Shown: positions 11,794 through 22,517 of the stretch, piece after piece | How positions within the stretch are numbered: position 1 is the stretch's first letter | Layout of the letters: each line of letters opens with the position of its first letter | Assembly (NCBI RefSeq): GCF_000006945.2 | Contig: NC_003197.2 | Coordinates: 1,054,001 to 1,118,000 of the forward strand | DNA from: Salmonella enterica subsp. enterica serovar Typhimurium str. LT2 | GTDB taxonomy: Bacteria > Pseudomonadota > Gammaproteobacteria > Enterobacterales > Enterobacteriaceae | Direction of reading: 5' to 3' | Length of the DNA: 64,000 nucleotides | Program-made: the position numbers and the translations under genes | Notes under the pieces: generated by a model | What the model was told of the DNA's origin: nothing | Database searches by the model: none | The model's input: the letters and a program-made list of their open reading frames with translations, nothing else

Positions 11794-13467
11794 ATGACTG
11801 AATCTTTTGCTCAACTCTTTGAAGAATCCTTAAAAGAAATCGAAACCCGCCCGGGTTCCATCGTTCGTGGTGTTGTTGTTGCTATCGACAAAGACGTAGT
11901 ACTGGTTGACGCCGGTCTGAAATCTGAGTCTGCCATTCCGGCTGAGCAGTTCAAAAACGCCCAGGGCGAACTGGAAATCCAGGTTGGTGACGAAGTTGAC
12001 GTTGCTCTGGATGCAGTAGAAGACGGCTTCGGTGAAACTCTGCTCTCTCGTGAGAAAGCTAAACGTCACGAAGCATGGATCACGCTGGAAAAAGCTTACG
12101 AAGATGCTGAAACTGTTACCGGTGTTATCAACGGCAAAGTTAAGGGTGGCTTCACTGTTGAGCTGAACGGTATTCGCGCGTTCCTGCCAGGTTCTCTGGT
12201 AGACGTTCGTCCGGTGCGTGATACTCTGCACCTGGAAGGCAAAGAGCTTGAATTCAAAGTAATCAAGCTGGACCAGAAACGTAACAACGTTGTGGTTTCT
12301 CGTCGTGCCGTTATCGAATCCGAAAACAGCGCAGAACGCGATCAGCTGCTGGAAAACCTGCAGGAAGGCATGGAAGTTAAAGGTATCGTTAAGAACCTCA
12401 CTGACTACGGTGCATTCGTTGATCTGGGCGGCGTTGACGGCCTGCTGCACATCACTGATATGGCCTGGAAACGCGTTAAGCATCCGAGCGAAATCGTGAA
12501 CGTTGGCGACGAAATCAATGTGAAAGTGCTGAAATTCGACCGCGAGCGTACCCGTGTATCCCTGGGCCTGAAACAGCTGGGCGAAGATCCGTGGGTTGCT
12601 ATCGCTAAACGTTATCCGGAAGGTACCAAACTGACCGGTCGCGTGACCAACCTGACCGATTACGGCTGCTTCGTTGAAATCGAAGAAGGCGTTGAAGGCC
12701 TGGTTCACGTTTCCGAAATGGACTGGACCAACAAAAACATCCACCCGTCCAAAGTGGTTAACGTTGGCGACGTAGTGGAAGTGATGGTTCTGGATATCGA
12801 CGAAGAACGTCGTCGTATCTCCCTGGGTCTGAAGCAGTGCAAATCTAACCCGTGGCAGCAGTTCGCAGAAACCCACAACAAGGGCGACCGCGTTGAAGGT
12901 AAAATCAAGTCTATCACTGACTTCGGTATCTTCATCGGCCTGGACGGCGGCATCGACGGCCTGGTTCACCTGTCTGACATCTCCTGGAACGTTGCAGGCG
13001 AAGAAGCAGTTCGTGAATACAAAAAAGGCGACGAAATCGCTGCAGTTGTTCTGCAGGTTGACGCAGAACGTGAACGTATCTCCCTGGGCGTTAAACAGCT
13101 CGCAGAAGATCCGTTCAACAACTGGGTTGCTCTGAACAAGAAAGGCGCTATCGTAACCGGTAAAGTCACTGCAGTTGACGCTAAAGGCGCAACCGTAGAA
13201 CTGGCCGACGGCGTTGAAGGTTACCTGCGTGCTTCTGAAGCATCCCGTGACCGCGTTGAAGATGCGACTCTGGTTCTGAGCGTTGGCGACGACGTTGAAG
13301 CTAAATTCACCGGCGTTGATCGTAAAAACCGCGCAATCAGCCTGTCTGTTCGTGCGAAAGACGAAGCTGACGAGAAAGATGCCATCGCAACTGTTAACAA
13401 ACAGGAAGATGCAAACTTCTCTAACAACGCAATGGCTGAAGCATTCAAAGCAGCTAAAGGCGAGTAA
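11794..13467 (+). CDS. rpsA: 30S ribosomal protein S1
   Basis: A 557-residue protein with six S1 RNA-binding (OB-fold) repeats at about residues 21-87, 105-171, 192-260, 277-347, 364-434 and 451-520. It brings mRNA with weak Shine-Dalgarno sites to the 30S subunit. Codon use is very biased, as expected for a highly expressed gene, which leaves long shadow frames on the opposite strand. Its own leader (11681-11793) has only a poor ribosome site before the ATG, in line with the known autogenous translational control by S1. Confidence 0.99.
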   Translation: MTESFAQLFEESLKEIETRPGSIVRGVVVAIDKDVVLVDAGLKSESAIPAEQFKNAQGELEIQVGDEVDVALDAVEDGFGETLLSREKAKRHEAWITLEKAYEDAETVTGVINGKVKGGFTVELNGIRAFLPGSLVDVRPVRDTLHLEGKELEFKVIKLDQKRNNVVVSRRAVIESENSAERDQLLENLQEGMEVKGIVKNLTDYGAFVDLGGVDGLLHITDMAWKRVKHPSEIVNVGDEINVKVLKFDRERTRVSLGLKQLGEDPWVAIAKRYPEGTKLTGRVTNLTDYGCFVEIEEGVEGLVHVSEMDWTNKNIHPSKVVNVGDVVEVMVLDIDEERRRISLGLKQCKSNPWQQFAETHNKGDRVEGKIKSITDFGIFIGLDGGIDGLVHLSDISWNVAGEEAVREYKKGDEIAAVVLQVDAERERISLGVKQLAEDPFNNWVALNKKGAIVTGKVTAVDAKGATVELADGVEGYLRASEASRDRVEDATLVLSVGDDVEAKFTGVDRKNRAISLSVRAKDEADEKDAIATVNKQEDANFSNNAMAEAFKAAKGE

Positions 13468-13513
13468 TCCTCTGAAACTTCGGGTCTTTTAGTCCGAAGT
13501 ATAACGAGATTAC

Positions 13514-13542
13514 TTGACAGATTGCAGGTTTCGGCCTGTAAT
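13514..13542 (+). promoter_or_regulatory. ihfB promoter
   Basis: TTGACA at 13514-13519 and TGTAAT at 13537-13542, spaced 17 bp: 11 of 12 consensus bases. It lies in the rpsA-ihfB gap about 80 bp before ihfB, giving ihfB its own transcript besides read-through from rpsA. Confidence 0.75.
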
Positions 13543-13549
13543 CAAGCAC

Positions 13550-13573
13550 TAAGGGCGGCTACGGCCGCCCTTA
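13550..13573 (+). other. GC-rich hairpin in the ihfB leader
   Basis: Perfect 10-bp inverted repeat TAAGGGCGGC / GCCGCCCTTA with a 4-base loop, just past the ihfB promoter. No T-run follows, so it is either the rpsA 3' end or a leader structure in the ihfB mRNA. Confidence 0.55.
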
Positions 13574-13622
13574 ATCAATCTCACGGCTGCAGCCAATTTG
13601 CCTTTAAGGAACCGGAGGAATC

Positions 13623-13907
13623 ATGACCAAGTCAGAATTGATTGAAAGACTTGCAACCCAGCAATCTCACATTCCCGCTAAGGCGGTTGAAGACGCGGTA
13701 AAAGAGATGCTGGAGCATATGGCCTCGACTCTTGCGCAGGGCGAGCGTATTGAAATCCGCGGTTTCGGCAGTTTTTCTTTGCATTACCGCGCGCCTCGTA
13801 CCGGACGTAACCCCAAGACCGGCGATAAAGTGGAACTGGAAGGAAAATACGTTCCTCACTTTAAACCGGGTAAAGAACTGCGCGATCGCGCCAATATTTA
13901 CGGTTAA
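13623..13907 (+). CDS. ihfB: Integration host factor beta subunit
   Basis: A 94-residue HU-family subunit that pairs with IhfA to bend DNA by about 160 degrees at specific sites. It acts in recombination, transcription and phage integration. The beta arm carries RTGRNPKTG with the intercalating Pro-64. The accggagg site precedes the ATG. It follows rpsA and has its own strong promoter and terminator. Confidence 0.98.
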   Translation: MTKSELIERLATQQSHIPAKAVEDAVKEMLEHMASTLAQGERIEIRGFGSFSLHYRAPRTGRNPKTGDKVELEGKYVPHFKPGKELRDRANIYG

Positions 13908-13931
13908 GTTTTAACGCAAAACTTGAACCCG

Positions 13932-13958
13932 AAAAAAGCACCGTCAGGGTGCTTTTTT
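13932..13958 (+). terminator. ihfB terminator
   Basis: AAAAAAGCACC-GTCA-GGTGCTTTTTT, a textbook intrinsic terminator 25 bp after the ihfB stop. Confidence 0.9.
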
Positions 13959-14136
13959 CATTTATACGCCGTCAGGCGCAAACGCTATTCGACCGAAAAC
14001 TGGAAAACGTTTCGCATTTTTTGCTGCGTCTTACATTTATCAGGTAAAAAACCTGGAATCCGCGCCGTATAGCACAAAATCCCCTCCAGACAATGGCGTC
14101 CTGAACCTGCACACTTTCCCGCACAGGGAGGTGTCT

Positions 14137-16401
14137 ATGAAGATAACGACGGTCAGCGTATGCGTAGTATGCGGCATACTTCCACTCATGATATTGCCAG
14201 TATTACCTGATACGTGGATTCTCGCGGTGCTGTTTTGTCTGGCATGTTTGCTTTGCCTCATACCCCATCACTATGCGCGCTACGCGGCATTAACTTTGCT
14301 CTTTTTCATGTGGGGGATATTTGCCGCCAGGCAGGCCATCTGGGCGGGAAACGTCCTGCCCGCCGCGACGCAGGAGGCGACAGTCGTCATTACTGCCACC
14401 GATCATATGACCACTCATTATGGGCGAATCACCCATTTGCGCGGAAAGCCGCTCTTTCCTGCTGTAGGGATTGTCCTGCATGGCCAGTACTTACCCACGG
14501 AAGTGTGTGCCGGGCAACAGTGGGCGATGACGCTGAAGGTCAGAGCGGTACACGGACAGCTTAACGAAGGCGGTTTTGATAGCCAGCGTTACGCGCTAGC
14601 GCAGCACCAACCGTTGACCGGGCGTTTCCTACAGGCTAAAGCGATTAACCCTGAGTGTAGCTTGCGTGGGCGCTATCTTGCTTCGCTTCGCGCTACGCTT
14701 GCGCCTTATCCGTGGCAGCAGGTTATTCTGGCGTTGGGAATGGGGGAGCGGGGAGCGGTGTCGCAGGAGGTGAAGGCCGTTATGCGCGATACGGGGACTG
14801 CCCATTTGATGGCGATTTCCGGCCTGCATATCGCTTTTGCTGCGTTATTGGCTGCCGGATTAATCCGTGGCGGACAATTCTTTTTGCCGGTCAGATGGAT
14901 TCGTTGGCAGACGCCATTGCTGGGCGGCATTCTTTGCGCGATATGTTATGCCTGGCTTACCGGCTTACAACCGCCTGCGCTGCGCACGGTGGCGGCGCTG
15001 AGCGTCTGGGGAGGATTAAAATTAAGCGGACGACAGTGGAGCGGCTGGCAAGTCTGGTGCTGCTGTCTGGCCGCGATTATTTTCGCCGATCCTGTGGCGG
15101 TTATATCACAAAGTCTTTGGCTGTCAGCATTTGCGGTTGCCGGCCTGTTATTCTGGTATCAGTGGTTTCCTGCGCCAAACGGAAATTTTCCACGAGGCTT
15201 ACGCTGGTTGCTTAACCTGCTTCACCTACAGGCAGGCATTACACTTCTGCTTTTGCCTCTCCAGGTGGCGCTTTTTCATGGCATAAGCGTTACCGCAATG
15301 CTGGCGAATCTTTTTGCCGTACCCTGGGTCACATTTGTGACGGTTCCACTCATCCTGGCGGGAATGATTCTGCATTTAACCGGGCCGTTTTTTCTTGAAG
15401 AGTGGGTATGGTACCTGACCGATCGCGCGTTAGCCGCGCTATTTTACCTGTTGAATGCTTTACCGCAGGGCTGGGTCAATATTGATAACCGTTGGCAGTG
15501 GCTGACGCTTTTACCCTGGTTAACGCTTATCGCGTGGCGATTAAACGTCTGGCGTACCTGGCCGGCGGTTTGTTTATGCGGGTTATTGTTGATGAGCTGG
15601 CCACTCTGGCGGCCGATAAACGCCAGCGGATGGCAGGTGCATATGCTGGATGTCGGTCAGGGGCTGGCGATAGCGATCGTCAGGGGCGATAAAGTAATAC
15701 TCTACGATACCGGTCGGGCATGGCCGGAGGGCGACAGCGGGCAACAGGTTATTATTCCCTGGTTGCGCTGGCATAATCTGACGCCGGAGGGCGTTATTTT
15801 GAGTCATGAGCATCTGGATCATCGGGGCGGGCTGCGTTCGCTACAGCAGGTCTGGCCGTCAATGTGGATTCGCAGCCCGTTAGGCTGGCAGGGACATTTG
15901 CCCTGTTTTCGTGGCGAGCAGTGGCAATGGCAGGGGCTAACGTTTCAGGCGCACTGGCCGTTACGCGAAAGTGCCGATCGAGGAAATAACCGTTCTTGTG
16001 TGGTCAAAGTGGATGACGGTGTACATAGCATCCTGCTCACGGGCGATATCGAAGCGGGCGCTGAACAAAAAATGCTAAGTCGTTACTGGCGACATCTTGC
16101 GGCGACGTTTATCCAGGTGCCGCATCATGGTAGTAATACGTCGTCGTCGCTACCATTTATTCAGCGCGTACATGGTGAAGCGGCGCTGGCGTCCGCATCG
16201 CGCTATAACGCATGGCGGCTGCCGTCCCGCAAGGTAAAACAGCGCTACCGACAGCAGGCGTATCAGTGGTTTGATACACCCCACCAGGGGCAAATTTCGC
16301 TGCGGTTTTCTCCGCAGGGCTGGCGCATACAAGGCTTACGGGATCAAATTTTACCTCGCTGGTATCATCAGTGGTTTGGCGTGTCCGAGGATAACGGGTA
16401 G
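14137..16401 (+). CDS. ycaI: YcaI, ComEC/Rec2-family DNA-uptake protein
   Basis: A 754-residue polytopic inner-membrane protein. The N-terminal soluble part is followed by a competence (ComEC) membrane domain around residues 200-480 (motif MAISGLHIAF). The C-terminal metallo-beta-lactamase-like domain has LDVGQG and the metal motif SHEHLDHRGG. In competent bacteria ComEC carries single-stranded DNA across the inner membrane; in enterobacteria natural use is uncertain. The start is the ATG at 14137, set by agggaggt, and not the in-frame GTG two codons upstream. It runs into msbA with a 36-bp gap. Confidence 0.94.
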   Translation: MKITTVSVCVVCGILPLMILPVLPDTWILAVLFCLACLLCLIPHHYARYAALTLLFFMWGIFAARQAIWAGNVLPAATQEATVVITATDHMTTHYGRITHLRGKPLFPAVGIVLHGQYLPTEVCAGQQWAMTLKVRAVHGQLNEGGFDSQRYALAQHQPLTGRFLQAKAINPECSLRGRYLASLRATLAPYPWQQVILALGMGERGAVSQEVKAVMRDTGTAHLMAISGLHIAFAALLAAGLIRGGQFFLPVRWIRWQTPLLGGILCAICYAWLTGLQPPALRTVAALSVWGGLKLSGRQWSGWQVWCCCLAAIIFADPVAVISQSLWLSAFAVAGLLFWYQWFPAPNGNFPRGLRWLLNLLHLQAGITLLLLPLQVALFHGISVTAMLANLFAVPWVTFVTVPLILAGMILHLTGPFFLEEWVWYLTDRALAALFYLLNALPQGWVNIDNRWQWLTLLPWLTLIAWRLNVWRTWPAVCLCGLLLMSWPLWRPINASGWQVHMLDVGQGLAIAIVRGDKVILYDTGRAWPEGDSGQQVIIPWLRWHNLTPEGVILSHEHLDHRGGLRSLQQVWPSMWIRSPLGWQGHLPCFRGEQWQWQGLTFQAHWPLRESADRGNNRSCVVKVDDGVHSILLTGDIEAGAEQKMLSRYWRHLAATFIQVPHHGSNTSSSLPFIQRVHGEAALASASRYNAWRLPSRKVKQRYRQQAYQWFDTPHQGQISLRFSPQGWRIQGLRDQILPRWYHQWFGVSEDNG

Positions 16402-16437
16402 AATATGCGGCTATTTCAACAAATGCTGGTTTTTTGA

Positions 16438-18186
16438 ATGCATAACGATAAAGATCTCTCTACGTGGCAGACCTTCCGCCGACTGTGGCCAACCATAGCG
16501 CCTTTTAAAGCAGGTCTGATCGTGGCGGGCATAGCGTTAATTCTCAACGCAGCCAGCGATACCTTCATGCTATCGCTCCTCAAGCCATTACTGGATGATG
16601 GTTTCGGTAAAACGGATCGCTCAGTGTTGCTGTGGATGCCGCTGGTGGTTATTGGGCTGATGATATTACGAGGCATCACTAGCTATATCTCCAGCTACTG
16701 TATTTCATGGGTGTCAGGCAAGGTGGTAATGACCATGCGCCGTCGCCTGTTTGGCCATATGATGGGAATGCCCGTCGCCTTCTTTGATAAACAGTCTACC
16801 GGTACGCTGCTGTCGCGTATTACATACGATTCAGAACAGGTTGCCTCTTCTTCATCTGGCGCGCTGATTACCGTGGTGCGTGAAGGGGCATCGATCATCG
16901 GATTGTTTATCATGATGTTCTATTACAGCTGGCAGTTGTCGATCATCCTGGTTGTTTTAGCGCCGATTGTGTCGATTGCGATTCGCGTTGTCTCAAAGCG
17001 GTTCCGCAGCATCAGTAAAAATATGCAGAACACGATGGGACAAGTGACTACCAGCGCTGAACAAATGCTGAAAGGACACAAAGAGGTACTGATTTTTGGC
17101 GGTCAGGAAGTCGAAACTAAACGCTTTGATAAAGTCAGCAATAAGATGCGACTGCAAGGCATGAAAATGGTCTCTGCCTCGTCAATTTCCGATCCTATCA
17201 TTCAGCTCATTGCCTCGCTGGCGCTGGCGTTTGTCCTCTATGCTGCGAGCTTCCCAAGCGTAATGGATAGCCTGACGGCAGGGACCATCACCGTGGTGTT
17301 CTCCTCCATGATCGCGCTGATGCGTCCATTAAAATCGCTGACAAACGTTAACGCGCAGTTCCAGCGTGGGATGGCGGCTTGTCAAACGTTGTTTGCGATT
17401 CTGGATAGCGAACAGGAGAAAGATGAAGGTAAACGTGTCATTGACCGCGCGACCGGCGATCTCGAATTCCGCAATGTGACGTTTACTTACCCGGGCCGTG
17501 AAGTGCCGGCATTGCGTAACATCAATTTGAAAATTCCTGCCGGGAAAACCGTGGCGCTGGTGGGGCGTTCCGGATCGGGTAAATCAACTATCGCCAGTCT
17601 GATCACCCGTTTCTACGATATTGATGAAGGGCACATCCTGATGGATGGTCACGATCTACGCGAATACACTCTGGCCTCTCTACGTAATCAGGTGGCGCTG
17701 GTTTCGCAAAACGTGCATCTGTTTAACGACACGGTCGCCAATAACATTGCTTATGCCCGGACGGAAGAATACAGCCGCGAGCAGATTGAAGAGGCGGCGC
17801 GCATGGCCTATGCCATGGACTTTATCAATAAGATGGATAATGGCCTGGATACCATCATCGGCGAAAACGGCGTACTGCTTTCCGGCGGTCAGCGCCAGCG
17901 TATCGCGATCGCCCGCGCCTTACTGCGCGACAGCCCGATTCTGATCCTTGATGAAGCTACGTCCGCGCTGGATACCGAATCTGAACGTGCGATTCAGGCA
18001 GCGTTGGATGAGCTGCAGAAAAACCGTACCTCTCTGGTGATTGCGCACCGTCTCTCCACCATCGAACAGGCGGATGAGATCGTTGTAGTCGAAGACGGTA
18101 TTATCGTTGAGCGCGGCACTCATAGCGAGCTGCTGGCGCAACACGGCGTTTACGCCCAGCTACATAAGATGCAATTTGGCCAATGA
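16438..18186 (+). CDS. msbA: Lipid A-core flippase MsbA
   Basis: A 582-residue ABC half-transporter that works as a homodimer to flip lipid A-core (and phospholipids) across the inner membrane using ATP. The N-terminal part has six membrane helices. The nucleotide-binding domain has Walker A GRSGSGKST (about 376-384), signature LSGGQRQR (about 481-488) and Walker B ILILDEA. Its stop overlaps the lpxK start by 4 bp, so the two are translationally coupled. Confidence 0.99.
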   Translation: MHNDKDLSTWQTFRRLWPTIAPFKAGLIVAGIALILNAASDTFMLSLLKPLLDDGFGKTDRSVLLWMPLVVIGLMILRGITSYISSYCISWVSGKVVMTMRRRLFGHMMGMPVAFFDKQSTGTLLSRITYDSEQVASSSSGALITVVREGASIIGLFIMMFYYSWQLSIILVVLAPIVSIAIRVVSKRFRSISKNMQNTMGQVTTSAEQMLKGHKEVLIFGGQEVETKRFDKVSNKMRLQGMKMVSASSISDPIIQLIASLALAFVLYAASFPSVMDSLTAGTITVVFSSMIALMRPLKSLTNVNAQFQRGMAACQTLFAILDSEQEKDEGKRVIDRATGDLEFRNVTFTYPGREVPALRNINLKIPAGKTVALVGRSGSGKSTIASLITRFYDIDEGHILMDGHDLREYTLASLRNQVALVSQNVHLFNDTVANNIAYARTEEYSREQIEEAARMAYAMDFINKMDNGLDTIIGENGVLLSGGQRQRIAIARALLRDSPILILDEATSALDTESERAIQAALDELQKNRTSLVIAHRLSTIEQADEIVVVEDGIIVERGTHSELLAQHGVYAQLHKMQFGQ

Positions 18187-19160
18187 TTGCGCGTATCTGG
18201 TCGGGTGAATCCCCGCTATGGCGGTTACTGCTGCCGCTCTCCTGGCTGTATGGCCTGGTGAGCGGGGCGATTCGTCTGAGCTATAAGCTTGGTTTTAAAC
18301 GCGCCTGGCGAGCGCCGGTACCGGTGGTTGTGGTAGGGAATCTTACGGCTGGCGGTAACGGTAAAACCCCCGTAGTCATTTGGCTGGTGGAAAAGCTGCA
18401 ACAGCGTGGCGTGCGCGTGGGGGTCGTTTCCCGCGGCTACGGCGGGAAAGCTGCCGCTTATCCGCTGCTCCTGACGCCGGAGACGACAACCGCAGAAGCG
18501 GGAGATGAACCGGTATTGATTTATCAACGGACCGGCGCGCCTGTCGCGGTAGCGCCTGAACGCGCCGCGGCGGTGAAAGCGATTCTGGCAGCGCATAATG
18601 TGCAGATTATTATCACCGACGATGGGTTGCAGCATTACCGACTCGCGCGAGATATTGAAATTGTGGTGATTGACGGCGTGCGCCGTTTTGGCAACGGCTG
18701 GTGGCTTCCTGCCGGTCCTATGCGCGAACGCGCCAGTCGCCTGAAAACCGTAGACGCCGCTATCGTGAATGGCGGCGTCGCCCGGGCGGGCGAAATCCCC
18801 ATGCAGCTAGCGCCTGGACTGGCGGTGAACTTACGTACGGGAGCGCGTTGCGATGTGGCGCAACTGAGCAATATTGTGGCGATGGCGGGCATCGGTCATC
18901 CGCCGCGCTTTTTCGCCACGCTGGAAGCCTGTGGCGCGCATCCGCAAAAGTGCGTCCCGCTGGCCGATCATCAAACGCTCGCCCCTGCTGACGTTCAGGC
19001 GTTGGTCGGTGAAGGGCAGACCCTGGTAATGACGGAAAAAGACGCGGTGAAATGCCGTGCTTTTGCCGAAGATAACTGGTGGTTCTTACCGGTTGATGCG
19101 CGTTTGTCCGGTGAGCAGCCTGATAAGTTGCTTCAACATATCACCTCGCTGGTTCGCTAG
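18183..19160 (+). CDS. lpxK: Tetraacyldisaccharide 4'-kinase
   Basis: A 325-residue inner-membrane-associated kinase that phosphorylates the 4' position of the lipid A precursor disaccharide to make lipid IVA. An N-terminal membrane-binding helix precedes the P-loop GNLTAGGNGKT at residues 52-62. It starts inside the end of msbA (ATGA overlap), linking the last step before flipping with the flippase. Confidence 0.98.
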   Translation: MIARIWSGESPLWRLLLPLSWLYGLVSGAIRLSYKLGFKRAWRAPVPVVVVGNLTAGGNGKTPVVIWLVEKLQQRGVRVGVVSRGYGGKAAAYPLLLTPETTTAEAGDEPVLIYQRTGAPVAVAPERAAAVKAILAAHNVQIIITDDGLQHYRLARDIEIVVIDGVRRFGNGWWLPAGPMRERASRLKTVDAAIVNGGVARAGEIPMQLAPGLAVNLRTGARCDVAQLSNIVAMAGIGHPPRFFATLEACGAHPQKCVPLADHQTLAPADVQALVGEGQTLVMTEKDAVKCRAFAEDNWWFLPVDARLSGEQPDKLLQHITSLVR

Positions 19161-19203
19161 CGTCCCCCAATGCAGCGGCAGTGATGAATTTATGGAGTCA
19201 TGA

Positions 19204-20436
19204 ATGTCATTGCCGTACCTTTCTCTTTCCCAGGCCCGTTGTCTTCACCTTGCTGCGCAGGGGCTATTGAAAAAGCCGCGCCGTAACGCGCTGCCTGGCG
19301 ATGTTCTTGCCGCCATCTCACGCATGGCGTTGCTGCAAATTGATACCATCAATGTTGTCGCACGTAGCCCCTATCTGGTGCTGTTTAGCCGTCTCGGCTC
19401 GTACCCGCAGGCCTGGCTGGATGAGGCGCTGCGACGCGGCGAGTTAATGGAATACTGGGCGCATGAGGCCTGTTTCTTACCACGCCGTGACTTTAAACTT
19501 ATCCGCCATCGTATGCTGTCGCCGGAAAAGATGGGCTGGAAATATCACGCGGCATGGATGCATGAGCACGCGGAAGAAATAGAACAGCTGGTGCGGCATA
19601 TTCAGGAGCACGGTCCGGTGCGTTCTGCCGATTTTGAACATGCGCAGAAAGGTGCCAGCGGCTGGTGGGAATGGAAACCACATAAACGCCACCTTGAGGG
19701 TTTATTTACCGCCGGAAAAGTCATGGTTGTTGAGCGGCGTAATTTTCAACGTGTATATGATTTAACGCCCCGTGTGATGCCGCACTGGGATGATGAACGC
19801 GATGGACTGTCACAGTCGCAGGCGGAAAACCTGATGCTGGATAATAGCGCGCGCAGTCTGGGGATTTTCCGTGAACAGTGGCTGGCGGATTACTACCGCC
19901 TGAAACGTCCTGACCTGAAGGGATGGCGGGAGAGCCGGGCGGAACAGCAGCAGATTATTCCGGTCGAGGTGGAAACGTTGGGGCGGATGTGGCTTCATGC
20001 CGATCTTCTTTCGCAGCTGGAACCGGCGCTGAATAACGCCTTAAAGGCGACCCATAGCGCAGTACTGTCGCCTTTCGATCCTGTGGTATGGGATCGCAAG
20101 CGGGCAACGCAGCTTTTCGGATTTAACTATCGGCTGGAATGTTATACGCCTGCGGCGAAGCGCCAGTACGGTTATTTTGTGCTGCCGCTATTATACCTGG
20201 GCCGTTTAGTCGGGCGAATGGATGCCAAAATGCACCGTAAAACGGGGGTGCTTGAGGTTATCTCGCTGTATCTGGAGGACGATATTCGCCCTGGCGTTAG
20301 TCTGCAAAAAGGAATCTGGCAGGCGATTAGCGCGTTTGCTGCCTGGCAACGGGCATCGCGCGTGACGCTGGGACAATGTCCGCCAGGCCTGTTTAGCACC
20401 ATGCGTCATGGCTGGGAAATAGACCCTGCACCCTAA
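19204..20436 (+). CDS. ycaQ: YcaQ, interstrand-crosslink DNA glycosylase
   Basis: A 410-residue HTH_42/AlkZ-family protein. E. coli YcaQ is reported to be a bifunctional glycosylase that unhooks DNA interstrand crosslinks and removes bulky N7-alkylated bases. The catalytic Q-x-D motif is QID at residues 45-47, the form found in the YcaQ branch. A ggag site precedes the ATG. It lies between lpxK and ycaR on the same strand; the placement in an LPS cluster looks like linkage and not shared function. Confidence 0.93.
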   Translation: MSLPYLSLSQARCLHLAAQGLLKKPRRNALPGDVLAAISRMALLQIDTINVVARSPYLVLFSRLGSYPQAWLDEALRRGELMEYWAHEACFLPRRDFKLIRHRMLSPEKMGWKYHAAWMHEHAEEIEQLVRHIQEHGPVRSADFEHAQKGASGWWEWKPHKRHLEGLFTAGKVMVVERRNFQRVYDLTPRVMPHWDDERDGLSQSQAENLMLDNSARSLGIFREQWLADYYRLKRPDLKGWRESRAEQQQIIPVEVETLGRMWLHADLLSQLEPALNNALKATHSAVLSPFDPVVWDRKRATQLFGFNYRLECYTPAAKRQYGYFVLPLLYLGRLVGRMDAKMHRKTGVLEVISLYLEDDIRPGVSLQKGIWQAISAFAAWQRASRVTLGQCPPGLFSTMRHGWEIDPAP

Positions 20437-20487
20437 CCGATTATGTTAATATTGAAGGATTCACAATCCGGTCCATCTGGAGGAACT

Positions 20488-21413
<926 letters not shown>

Positions 21414-21420
21414 CATGATC

Positions 21421-21453
21421 CTGTTCATGATCGTCTTAGACGGTCATGAACAG
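21421..21453 (+). other. Inverted repeat after kdsB
   Basis: CTGTTCATGA / TCATGAACAG arms with a 13-base centre, just past kdsB. No T-run follows, so it may be an mRNA 3'-end structure or a protein-binding palindrome. The rest of the kdsB-ycbJ gap (to 21623) shows nothing definite. Confidence 0.45.
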
Positions 21454-21623
21454 CGCGGTATGATAGCGCAAAGATGAATACTCACGTCTGCTCATCAGTG
21501 GCGGCTTTCTCGTACCGTTACGATTTTCCTCATTTTTCTTTTCTTCCCTTGATCTGATACGGGTGACATCTGTCCATACGACGCTCATTATTAAAGCAGT
21601 AGCACTAATGGGGGTAATCTGGA

Positions 21624-22517
21624 ATGGAACAGTTGCGGGCCGAACTCAGTCATTTGTTGGGTGAAAAACTTAGCCGTATAGAGTGCGTGAATGAGAAAGC
21701 GGATTCCGCATTGTGGTCATTATATGACAGCCAGGGCATTCCGATGCCGCTGATGGCGCGAAGTTTTACCACTCCCGGCGTTGCGCAGCAACTGGCATGG
21801 AAAACCTCAATGCTGGCGCGTAGCGGTACGGTGAGGATGCCGGTAATCTATGGCGTATTGACGCATGAAGAGCATCCTGGTCCGGATGTGCTGCTGCTGG
21901 AACGGCTGCGCGGTGTGCCGGTCGAGGCGCCGGCGCGCACTCCGGAACGCTGGGAACAGCTAAAAGATCAGATTGTCGAAGGGCTGTTAGCCTGGCATCG
22001 GCAGGATAGCCGCGGTTGCGTTGGCGCCGTAGACCATACTCAGGAGAATATCTGGCCTTCCTGGTATCGTCAGCGGGTGGAGGTGCTGTGGACGACGCTA
22101 AATCAGTTCAGCAATACCGGCCTGACGATGCAGGACAGACGCATTCTGTTTCGTACCAGAGAATGTCTTCCTTCGTTATTTGAAGGGTTTAACGATAACT
22201 GCGTACTGGTGCATGGCAACTTCTGCCTGCGCAGTATGCTTAAAGACGCCCGTAGCGATCAGCTTCTGGCGATGGTCGGCCCCGGGCTGATGCTGTGGGC
22301 GCCGAGAGAGTTCGAACTGTTTCGCCTGATGGATAATCCATTGGCGGAGGGATTGCTTTGGCATTATCTGCAACGCGCGCCAGTGGCGGAGTCCTTCATC
22401 TGGCGGCGTTGGCTCTATGTGCTGTGGGACGAGGTTGCGCAATTGGTCAATACCGGACGTTTTAACCGTACCAATTTTGATCTTGCGGCGAAATCATTAC
22501 TCCCCTGGCTTGCCTGA
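21624..22517 (+). CDS. ycbJ: YcbJ, kinase-fold protein of unknown function
   Basis: A 297-residue protein resembling the aminoglycoside phosphotransferase/choline-kinase fold. The region CVLVHGNFCLRSML (about 192-205) sits where the family has its HGD catalytic loop, but the aspartate is Asn here and the second metal motif reads VGPGLMLW. It may therefore be an inactive pseudokinase. Its last 21 bp overlap the end of the convergent elyC gene. Confidence 0.85.
   Translation: MEQLRAELSHLLGEKLSRIECVNEKADSALWSLYDSQGIPMPLMARSFTTPGVAQQLAWKTSMLARSGTVRMPVIYGVLTHEEHPGPDVLLLERLRGVPVEAPARTPERWEQLKDQIVEGLLAWHRQDSRGCVGAVDHTQENIWPSWYRQRVEVLWTTLNQFSNTGLTMQDRRILFRTRECLPSLFEGFNDNCVLVHGNFCLRSMLKDARSDQLLAMVGPGLMLWAPREFELFRLMDNPLAEGLLWHYLQRAPVAESFIWRRWLYVLWDEVAQLVNTGRFNRTNFDLAAKSLLPWLA

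Noticed and set aside
11830..12969. 379-codon frame opposite rpsA
   Set aside because: Antisense shadow of a highly expressed ribosomal gene; no ribosome site or family resemblance.
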